A model generated the notes under the pieces. The model ran no database searches. It saw nothing but the letters and a program-made list of their open reading frames with translations, and was not told where the DNA came from. A stretch of 9,681 nt of DNA, from assembly GCA_003447895.1 (NCBI GenBank), contig DLYC01000021.1:11317-20997 (forward strand). Direction: 5' to 3'. Shown here piece after piece: positions 1 to 5,584 of the stretch (positions within the stretch are counted from its first letter, which is position 1; each line of letters opens with the position of its first letter). The position numbers and the translations under genes are program-made. The DNA comes from Lachnospiraceae bacterium. Its GTDB lineage: Bacteria; Bacillota; Clostridia; Lachnospirales; Lachnospiraceae.

Positions 1-6
1 TCCTGA

Positions 7-1599
7 TCAGTCTTTTTCAAAAAGGTACTCATAGATCTCCGCGGCCGCCGGCATAAGTTCATAGCCGGACTTGTCTGTGCGGCACTGATTTATGACTACC
101 ACATATTGGGGGTCGTCAGCCGGCGCAAAGCTCATAAACCATGCGTTATTTTTGATCGCGGCCTCCCCCTTCTCATCGAGAACGGCCACTTCTCCGGTTC
201 CGGTCTTTCCGGCAACGCCGTACTGCTCAAACAGGTCCTGTACCTCAGAGAGGTCATGTCTTCCGGAATTGAGGAGCGCCGTCTCTCTCATCATGGCGGC
301 CACCTTGTCCGCCGTCTCCTTACTTGTCGCCTCACTTAAAAGCTCCGGCTTTCCCTCGTACACGGTCTTCCCGTCTGCGTCCGCAATGCTTCGGATCACA
401 TACGGTTTCATCATTCTGCCCCCGTTTGCTATGGCCTGCGCGATCATAGCCGCCTGCAGACAGGTCAGTTCCGTTCTTCCCTGTCCCATTCCCGTCTGGG
501 CAAACGCGTCCTTTTCAACCTGAAGGTCGAAGGTATACGGGACATCTCCGCAGTCCAGACGGATCGCCTGCCCGGAATTCTCCCCGTCTTCTTTCTGCGT
601 CAGCATGAATCCGGCAGCCGTCTCCGCCAGTGCCTTCTCTCCGAGCGCCATGGCCGCTTTGGCAAAATATACATTGGTCGAGGTCAGAAGTGCCGTACGT
701 AGATCTACGGTATCCCCTTCGTCCAGGCTGATCTCGTCATAATGGAAGGAAGTCGGTTCGCATTTCCATCCGTTCACGGTGTAGTCCTTGTTGGCCGCGG
801 TAAACTCCTCCATATCGTGGTCGATCAGGGCCACCGACATCAGGACTTTGAAGATACTGCCCGGAACCTCCGGATTTTTGTAGGAGACCGGGGCCGACGG
901 CTCAAGCTTCAGTTTCTTCTCGGCCTCGTTCATCTGTGCCAGCGAAGAAGGAATATCATTAAAGTCGTAGGCCGGAAAGGCGACCATGGACAGGATCTCT
1001 CCCGTCTTGGCATTCAGGACAACTGCCGAGCCGGTCTGTGTCGTATCATCCATTTGCCCGCGCATTGCCTGATAGACCGCGTCCTGCAGTCCGGAGTCCA
1101 CGGTGAGAAAAGCGCTCTGTCCTTTCGTTCCCTCCGGGTCCACCGTGCTGTAGAGTCCGTTCGGCTTCCAGGAGGCGTCATCGAGAAATCGCAGGAGCCT
1201 GTAATCTCTTCGCTCTCCGACAGCGCCTTCCGCCGTCTCAGCGCTGATGTCGAGGGCTCTTTCTCCCGTAAAGCCTACCAGCTGTGAATAGGCGCGGGCG
1301 TGATAGTACTCTGTGACGCGCTTTTGGGAGGGCTCTTTCCCTTTGCCGGAAGCTTCCGTCTCTTTTTCTTCTACTGCTTCCATCCGGGTCTCCACAACCG
1401 GATCCCCGTTCCTGTCGTAAATGTCTCCCGGCAGGATCCGGATATCTTCCAGGGCTGCGCTCGCGTAGTTTCTGAAAATCTCTGTTCTTTGGCTGAGTCC
1501 GGGGACGGCTCCCGAGCGGACGAAAAAGACGACCAGCTCAAAGAGCATCAGTAAGGCCAGCAAAAAATAGATGACCCTGCCGCGCTGTTTTTCTGTCAT
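7..1599 (-). CDS. Class B penicillin-binding protein (peptidoglycan transpeptidase)
   Basis: 530 residues from ATG 1599. One N-terminal membrane helix (about 9-27) anchors an extracytoplasmic enzyme that cross-links peptidoglycan stem peptides. A short dimerisation region begins with LPGDIYDRNGDPV (56-68), the class B R-G-x-I-x-D-R-N-G box with its Arg replaced by Pro. The transpeptidase domain has all three active-site motifs: PGSIFK with nucleophile Ser248 and Lys251, STN at 307-309, and KTGT at 465-468. GQGRTELTCLQAA at about 373-385 is also typical. No C-terminal PASTA domains are present. Overall size and architecture resemble actinobacterial PbpA or small clostridial SpoVD/FtsI-type proteins. 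GGGAGG lies 5 bases before ATG 1599; the frame stays open upstream to ATG 1692, but that start would overlap the SEDS gene and add a basic 31-residue extension. It is last in the FHA-SEDS-PBP trio and presumably partners the SEDS protein. The stop is 6 bases from the window edge, so any terminator is out of view. Confidence 0.92.
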   Translation of the reverse strand: MTEKQRGRVIYFLLALLMLFELVVFFVRSGAVPGLSQRTEIFRNYASAALEDIRILPGDIYDRNGDPVVETRMEAVEEKETEASGKGKEPSQKRVTEYYHARAYSQLVGFTGERALDISAETAEGAVGERRDYRLLRFLDDASWKPNGLYSTVDPEGTKGQSAFLTVDSGLQDAVYQAMRGQMDDTTQTGSAVVLNAKTGEILSMVAFPAYDFNDIPSSLAQMNEAEKKLKLEPSAPVSYKNPEVPGSIFKVLMSVALIDHDMEEFTAANKDYTVNGWKCEPTSFHYDEISLDEGDTVDLRTALLTSTNVYFAKAAMALGEKALAETAAGFMLTQKEDGENSGQAIRLDCGDVPYTFDLQVEKDAFAQTGMGQGRTELTCLQAAMIAQAIANGGRMMKPYVIRSIADADGKTVYEGKPELLSEATSKETADKVAAMMRETALLNSGRHDLSEVQDLFEQYGVAGKTGTGEVAVLDEKGEAAIKNNAWFMSFAPADDPQYVVVINQCRTDKSGYELMPAAAEIYEYLFEKD

Positions 1600-1604
1600 T
1601 TTTA

Positions 1605-1610
1605 CCTCCC
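1605..1610 (-). promoter_or_regulatory. Ribosome binding site fixing the PBP start
   Basis: GGGAGG lies 5 bases before ATG 1599, selecting it over the more distal in-frame ATG 1692, which falls inside the end of the SEDS gene. Confidence 0.8.
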
Positions 1611-1612
1611 TG

Positions 1613-1625
1613 AGCGCTGTGCGCT
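1613..1625 (-). repeat. Small stem-loop before the PBP ribosome binding site
   Basis: AGCGC (1613-1617) and GCGCT (1621-1625) form a 5-base stem with a 3-base loop in the 43-base gap between the SEDS stop and the PBP start. It ends 2 bases before the GGGAGG site at 1605-1610. The stem core is the same as that in the FHA leader at 3791-3805. Confidence 0.35.
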
Positions 1626-1642
1626 GCGTGAAAATCCGCTCT

Positions 1643-2986
1643 TTAGCGCGATTTTTCCCGTTTTTTCCTGACTTTTCCGGTTGAAATGGCAAGAAGGACG
1701 CCGGTCAGTCCCATTCCGGTCGTAAGCGCTGAAAATCCGTACGAGCAGAAATACAGCGGGATGCCGGTGATCGGAAGGACTGCCAGGTTGTAGCCGATGT
1801 GAATCAGTGCCTCTGCGAAGATCAATAAGGAACCCGCCATTGCCACCCCCTGCAGATAGCGGTTTTGGCAGCCGTGCGCCACATTCATTCCCGCGACCAG
1901 AAGACCGATGAACATAAGGATGATGAGCATTCCCAGCATAAAGCCTCCGGTCTCCGCAAGATTGGCAAACAGAAAGTCATTGTCCGCTCCGTAAAGCGTA
2001 AACCACCCTGCGTTTACGCGGTATCTCTCCGAGCGGATTCCCACAAGGCCGCCCAGTGCAAGGGCGCACAGGCCGAGAGTCCCCTGGTAGCCGCCCCCGC
2101 TGATATCCCTTTCGGGGTGAAGGGCATAGCCAAAGCGCAGGATCAGTTTTTTGACAGGCCCCGGCAGGTTCCCCTCCGCTTTCGAATTCGCAAGGACGTA
2201 GCGGTCCGAGAACAGCCAGAACAGGGCGAACGATGCGACAAACACGAGGATCAGTGCGGCGGCTGTCTTTTGGTCCCTGCCGTAGACCCAGTTCATGATC
2301 AGATAGGTGAGAAGGATGACCAGCAGGGTTCCCATCTCACTGCAAAGGACAAAGAACAGGGAGAGAATCGCTGTGTGGAGCGTGAGATAAACCGTGCTCT
2401 TATGGAGAGGAAGACCCGGAAACATTGCGTCCTCTTTCTCCCCGCACAGCATTCCCGCTGCTACAAATACATAGAGGATCTTCACAAATTCAAGAAGGGT
2501 CATATCCCGGAACGTGATCCTGGCTCCGTCTCCGCTGATTCTTCCTAAGACCAGCGTGACCAGGCAGATCGCGTACTGCACAGCCATCATGAGCCTTATC
2601 ATATGCGGAGATTCCAGAAGAAACCCGAATCTCCGGTACAGAAACAGCGCCGCACACAGAACCACTGTACAGAACAGATATTTGATCAGGCTGATATTGC
2701 GGGAGGATTCCAGGACCTGCGCCATCAGGCCGATGTTTACGAGCGCCGTCGGGAAAATGATAATGAACTTGTCGGCTCCCAGATAAAATGTGATCGTACA
2801 GATGATCGCCGTAAAGGTCATGAGTAAGACCGCCGCGGGAAAGAACTCCGCCCCCCTGCCGTAGATGATCATCAAAAGGAGCGTTCCCAGTTCCAGGGCA
2901 AGCAGGATGGCAAGGGCTTTTCGGTCCATCGCCCTGTACACGTCGGCCACAAACTGAGCGGGTGATTTTCTCTTACTCTTTCTCAT
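1643..2986 (-). CDS. SEDS-family peptidoglycan glycosyltransferase (FtsW/RodA/SpoVE type)
   Basis: 447 residues with about ten or more hydrophobic membrane segments and basic ends. SEDS proteins polymerise lipid II into glycan strands in the cytoplasmic membrane together with a class B PBP. Family landmarks are present: TLLEFVKIL at 163-171 (family P-S-E-L-x-K), GGGYQGTLGLCALALGGLVG at 297-316, ADNDFLFANLAET at 334-346, and NLAVLPITGIPLYFCSYG at 400-417. Asp337 in the NDFLF motif corresponds to the catalytic Asp in the T-D-F-I-F motif of RodA, so the enzyme is probably active. The usual P-D-L-G-T motif is S-E-M-G-T (216-220), a conservative Asp-to-Glu change. I chose ATG 2986 because GGGGAG lies 8 bases upstream; an in-frame GTG at 3010 has no such site. 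The class B PBP gene follows after 43 bases. Whether it is the main FtsW or RodA or an accessory paralogue cannot be told here; the divergence favours an accessory one. Confidence 0.9.
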   Translation of the reverse strand: MRKSKRKSPAQFVADVYRAMDRKALAILLALELGTLLLMIIYGRGAEFFPAAVLLMTFTAIICTITFYLGADKFIIIFPTALVNIGLMAQVLESSRNISLIKYLFCTVVLCAALFLYRRFGFLLESPHMIRLMMAVQYAICLVTLVLGRISGDGARITFRDMTLLEFVKILYVFVAAGMLCGEKEDAMFPGLPLHKSTVYLTLHTAILSLFFVLCSEMGTLLVILLTYLIMNWVYGRDQKTAAALILVFVASFALFWLFSDRYVLANSKAEGNLPGPVKKLILRFGYALHPERDISGGGYQGTLGLCALALGGLVGIRSERYRVNAGWFTLYGADNDFLFANLAETGGFMLGMLIILMFIGLLVAGMNVAHGCQNRYLQGVAMAGSLLIFAEALIHIGYNLAVLPITGIPLYFCSYGFSALTTGMGLTGVLLAISTGKVRKKREKSR

Positions 2987-3000
2987 GCTCTTAACTCCCC

Positions 3001-3011
3001 GGTGAATCACC
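3001..3011 (-). repeat. Tiny inverted repeat overlapping the leader of the SEDS gene
   Basis: GGTGAATCACC has perfect 5-base arms around one central base, within the 33-base gap between the FHA stop and the SEDS start. It abuts the GGGGAG ribosome binding site (2995-3000). A one-base loop cannot close as a simple RNA hairpin without opening a pair, so a structural role is weak; a dyad DNA site or chance are alternatives. Confidence 0.25.
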
Positions 3012-3019
3012 GATCACTG

Positions 3020-3772
3020 TCAGACATCGAACTTATAGGGGTCCGTGTTTCGAATATCGATCTCTTCCTCGCGGACCTCCTGATAGGTCCGGCGGCTCCT
3101 GGTTCTGTCCATTTCTTTGTTCGTTACTTCTTCGTTCGCTGCCGCTTCTGCTCTCTTGCCGGCCGCTGCCCTTTTGGTTCCCTCCGCGCCGTCCTGTGCG
3201 TCGCTGCGCTTTCCGGGCTTTGCTTTCATCTTATCCGTATCCGTGTGGTCATGAGTCCCGACCGGTGTCTTGATCATGATCTTCGTGTCTCCGATATAGA
3301 AGTTTTCCTCTTTGTCAAGTTCCTGGCTGTCCTTGTAGTCCATTACCTCGTAATTTTTGCTTTTGGACGCCTTGTTTCTGTACTCGGAAGGATTGGTCTT
3401 TGCGAGATTTATGAACACATAGTAGGAACGGCCCTTGTCCGTGACCTTTTGGATCTTCGCGTGATGAGGCTGGACCTTTTCGTCTTCTATGATCCGGAGG
3501 TCGGCGTTTTTGGCAGTTCCGATCGTGAGCGGTGTCTTTTTCATCTCATAGTGCAGATACTTCTTATGCCCGGGAAGCCTTATGAAGAGAACCGGCGCGT
3601 TGACCAGTTCCGTGGGACTGTTGTCCAACGGATTTCTCACTTTTTTGGCAGGGCTTTTCTTTTCCGCTTTTTCACTCTTATTTTTGCCGATCGAATCCTT
3701 ATACAGGTAGACGACTAAAAGCGCCACCAGAATGATCAGACAAAGCATTGCAAGAAATTTAACAGCTGTCAT
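3020..3772 (-). CDS. Membrane-anchored FHA-domain protein with degenerate binding site
   Basis: 250 residues. A single hydrophobic helix (about 4-24) followed by Lys-rich sequence indicates an N-terminal anchor with the rest in the cytoplasm. The FHA-like beta domain covers about 58-170: LTIGTAKNADLRI at 82-94, VQPHHAKI at 100-107, and INLAKTNPSEYRN at 121-133. FHA domains normally have G-R, then S-x-x-H, then N-G, to grip phosphothreonine. Here the Arg is Thr86, the Ser position is Gln or Pro, and N-G is N-P, while the structural His104 and Asn127 remain. Phosphopeptide binding may be weak or lost, leaving a scaffold role. The C-terminal 80 residues are highly charged and probably disordered. 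GGAGG is 7 bases before the ATG. The SEDS and PBP genes follow directly, as in the actinobacterial FHA-RodA-PbpA arrangement, suggesting it regulates or anchors that synthase. No Ser/Thr kinase or phosphatase is encoded in this window. Confidence 0.82.
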   Translation of the reverse strand: MTAVKFLAMLCLIILVALLVVYLYKDSIGKNKSEKAEKKSPAKKVRNPLDNSPTELVNAPVLFIRLPGHKKYLHYEMKKTPLTIGTAKNADLRIIEDEKVQPHHAKIQKVTDKGRSYYVFINLAKTNPSEYRNKASKSKNYEVMDYKDSQELDKEENFYIGDTKIMIKTPVGTHDHTDTDKMKAKPGKRSDAQDGAEGTKRAAAGKRAEAAANEEVTNKEMDRTRSRRTYQEVREEEIDIRNTDPYKFDV

Positions 3773-3790
3773 GTTTACACCTCCATATCG

Positions 3791-3805
3791 AAGCGCTTTG
3801 CGCTT
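3791..3805 (-). repeat. Small stem-loop in the FHA gene leader
   Basis: AAGCGC (3791-3796) and GCGCTT (3800-3805) form a 6-base stem with a 3-base loop, ending 6 bases before the ribosome binding site of the FHA gene. A near-identical core occurs before the PBP gene at 1613-1625. It may influence ribosome access or mRNA processing; no function is shown. Confidence 0.4.
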
Positions 3806-3827
3806 TCACGTGTTTGGATCGCCTTTT

Positions 3828-3841
3828 CTCTGTATACAGAG
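3828..3841. promoter_or_regulatory. Perfect 14-bp palindrome, candidate operator
   Basis: CTCTGTATACAGAG is its own reverse complement over all 14 bases and lies 56 bases before the start codon of the FHA gene. Its size and perfect dyad symmetry suit a dimeric helix-turn-helix regulator, and an XRE-type protein is encoded immediately upstream. The central TATACA could also serve as a poor -10 element, but I find no convincing -35 at the right distance. Operator function is inferred. Confidence 0.4.
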
Positions 3842-3853
3842 TACCACCCTTTT

Positions 3854-3892
3854 GAAGCCGGCGCGCAAACCTCACTTTGTGCATCCGGCTTC
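3854..3892 (-). repeat. 39-base inverted repeat in the intergenic gap
   Basis: GAAGCCGG (3854-3861) and CCGGCTTC (3885-3892) are perfect 8-base inverted arms. Inside them GCGCAAA and TTTGTGC pair with a single mismatch, giving a long stable stem-loop with a loop of about 6 bases. In the direction of transcription it is followed by AAAAGGG, not a U-run, so an intrinsic terminator is not supported. It may be a dispersed palindromic element, an RNA-processing or stabilising structure, or a weak attenuator between the HTH gene and the FHA gene. Confidence 0.55.
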
Positions 3893-3894
3893 GC

Positions 3895-3923
3895 CGCATG
3901 GTGTTTCTTCGTGAAACGCCGCG
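3895..3923 (-). repeat. Imperfect hairpin just downstream of the HTH gene
   Basis: GGTGTTTC (3900-3907) pairs with GAAACGCC (3913-3920) around a 5-base loop. CGC (3895-3897) and GCG (3921-3923) extend the stem beyond a 2-base bulge. In minus-strand RNA one stem position is a C-A mismatch; the plus-strand version has a G-U pair there. It begins 14 bases after the stop of the HTH gene. No U-run follows, so it is not a standard intrinsic terminator. It could still cause pausing or protect a 3' end. Confidence 0.5.
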
Positions 3924-3936
3924 CCTTCCCGGCTCC

Positions 3937-5526
3937 TCATTTCGCCGCCAGCACTGTCTCCCACAGATTCTCCCGGATCTCCGCGACGATCACTTCTTTG
4001 GTCAGCCTTCTCCCGTTCCTGTCGCAGATGCAGTAAAAGGCCTCCTCTTTCCATCGACTGCCATCTCTGACCCTTTTCCGGTTCCGCGTAATGCCCGGGC
4101 TGAGGAATGTCCTCAGGATCTGATCAAAAAATCGGCCGGTGTAGCGATACGCAGGGCCGGCTTTCATAAACTGTCTCTCGAGACTCAGCTGATCCGCCTG
4201 CGTATAAGCCCCTCTGTAGTACTTTCCGGTCAGCACCGTATAAAAGAGTGCCGTCAGATAGTGCAGTGTGGCGATCTCTCTTCGCACGGCCGGATCCGCC
4301 TGCGGACTGTAATAGGGACGGAAGTATTCTCTGTGCTCGTCTTTATAAGCTTCGAAAACCGTCTGCAGCCCTTCCTTCCGCGCATAGTCTCTGCCTGACA
4401 GCAGATAGTGTGTCCAGTCCTGGAAGTCCTCGCTCCCGGTCAACCGCTCCTCCAGTTTGCGGAACTCCCCTTCTCTCCCCGGATCCGCCTCCTCAAGGAG
4501 GGAGCTGAGGAATGTCATCGCTCTCTTTCCCTGCTCGTTGTGGGAGAAGGATTCCAGCAGGTAATCGGCCGGCGGAAATTCCTCCGGCTCCAGAAGAAAT
4601 ACTTGTGAGGCCAGAAGGACCATGATCCTCAGCCTCTCCCCGATCGGCCGTCGCGCAAAGGACTCGTAATGGGCATCAATGGATTCCGCCTCCGCTTCTA
4701 AGGGCCCGGCCTTCGTGTCCTCCGAAAGTTCCGCCATATGCGCGTTTCTCAGCACATAGTTGGTCTCCTGCCTGTCGAAGCGAAGATGGAAGCACAGGTC
4801 AAGCAGCCAGTCCCTTGTGATCCCCGCGCTCTGATAAATTCTCCTGTATGTCTGCCTGTTGTTGGGGGCATAGAGATACACTGCGCTCTCCAGACTGATC
4901 TTCGCGGGATATCTCTTCCTTTTGTAAAAGGTCTCCTCCAGCCTCTCTCCGAGGGTCCTTGTCGCAGTCCGAAAGAAAATCCGGGACGACAATACTGCCC
5001 TTTTAATTTCTTCTTTCGAGCGGATTCCGTAAAGGGTATTCCGAATACTCTCCGTCTCCCGGCGGAGCGACGCTTCTTTGAGCTGCCGGTCGCTCCAAGC
5101 AGGCGCATCCGGTCCGTTGATCTCTGACTCCAGCTCCGCTTCCAGTTCCGGCACCTGTTCGAACGTGAGGATCCCTCTGCATACCTGGATCATCAGCGCA
5201 TCAAAAAGATTTCGGCAGTACAGATCGATCCCCAGAAATTCCGAAAGCTTTTCCTGCGCGCTCACAAGGCGCCTGTTCCGTTCCTCTTCCCGTTCCGGCG
5301 GACCGTACTGCCTGTCATAAGTAAAGAGAGCGATCGACAGCACGGTCTCCGTATTCATCGGAAGGTTCTTTCCCTTTTCCCAGTTTCCGACTTCATTCCG
5401 GTGATAATGCGCGCAGACCTTCCTGCCGTCTCTCACTCTGTAGTGGCAGATCGTTTGCCCGAATTTCTCCTGTCCGGTCTTTCCTCTGGACGCCCGGATC
5501 CATGCCGCGTAGTTCTCTTTGTTCAC
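3937..5526 (-). CDS. XRE-type helix-turn-helix protein with long helical C-terminal region
   Basis: 529 residues from the preferred GTG start (531 from ATG 5532). The N-terminal part (about 5-68) resembles an XRE/Cro helix-turn-helix: an initial YAAWIRASR helix, the signature NEVGNWEKGKNLP at about 44-56 (family pattern: S-x-x-W-E-x-G-x-x-x-P), then a helix around VLSIALF. The loop before the recognition helix is longer than usual and contains C27, H28, C38, H40 and H42. Around 237-268 a second segment, RDWLLDLCFHLRFDRQETN followed by VLRNAHMAEL, matches the R-x-x-L-L-x-L-C-x-x-L-x-L-x-x-x-E-x-N-x-L-L-x-x-A pattern that I associate with HTH-containing proteins of Clostridia. The remainder is helical, charged and unrecognised; no membrane segment, nuclease or protease motif is visible. 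It follows the GAP1-like gene by 58 bases and precedes a palindrome-containing gap. It may be a regulator of the locus or a DNA-contacting component of the GTPase system. The gene is secure; function is tentative. Confidence 0.75.
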   Translation of the reverse strand: MNKENYAAWIRASRGKTGQEKFGQTICHYRVRDGRKVCAHYHRNEVGNWEKGKNLPMNTETVLSIALFTYDRQYGPPEREEERNRRLVSAQEKLSEFLGIDLYCRNLFDALMIQVCRGILTFEQVPELEAELESEINGPDAPAWSDRQLKEASLRRETESIRNTLYGIRSKEEIKRAVLSSRIFFRTATRTLGERLEETFYKRKRYPAKISLESAVYLYAPNNRQTYRRIYQSAGITRDWLLDLCFHLRFDRQETNYVLRNAHMAELSEDTKAGPLEAEAESIDAHYESFARRPIGERLRIMVLLASQVFLLEPEEFPPADYLLESFSHNEQGKRAMTFLSSLLEEADPGREGEFRKLEERLTGSEDFQDWTHYLLSGRDYARKEGLQTVFEAYKDEHREYFRPYYSPQADPAVRREIATLHYLTALFYTVLTGKYYRGAYTQADQLSLERQFMKAGPAYRYTGRFFDQILRTFLSPGITRNRKRVRDGSRWKEEAFYCICDRNGRRLTKEVIVAEIRENLWETVLAAK

Positions 5527-5532
5527 TGTCAT

Positions 5533-5537
5533 CCTCC
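5533..5537 (-). promoter_or_regulatory. Ribosome binding site deciding a GTG start
   Basis: GGAGG directly abuts ATG 5532, a spacing of zero that would prevent normal initiation there. It sits 6 bases before GTG 5526, two codons later, which is near the ideal spacing. GTG 5526 is therefore the likelier start of the helix-turn-helix gene. The protein differs by only two residues. Confidence 0.55.
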
Positions 5538-5584
5538 GCCTTTCGTAACCGCTTCATGCCGCAGGCCGGAATTTCTCTCCTGCC

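Noticed and set aside
742..1287. 181-codon open frame on the plus strand
   Set aside because: It lies antisense to the PBP transpeptidase gene, whose three catalytic motifs establish the minus-strand frame; its translation shows no recognisable domain.
1865..2548. 227-codon plus-strand open frame
   Set aside because: Antisense to the SEDS gene; His/Gln/Asp-rich composition is typical of the mirror of membrane-protein codons.
3002..3718. 238-codon plus-strand open frame with hydrophobic stretches
   Set aside because: Antisense to the FHA gene, which has a good ribosome binding site and domain; the hydrophobicity arises from reverse reading of charged codons.
3820..3870. Sigma-A promoter in front of the FHA gene
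   Set aside because: TACTCT preceded by TG, and TATACA in the palindrome, are possible -10 elements, but no acceptable -35 hexamer lies 16-18 bases upstream of either.
3872..4054. 60-codon minus-strand frame crossing the end of the HTH gene
   Set aside because: Overlaps the HTH gene in another frame and runs into the intergenic hairpins; no homology is recognisable.
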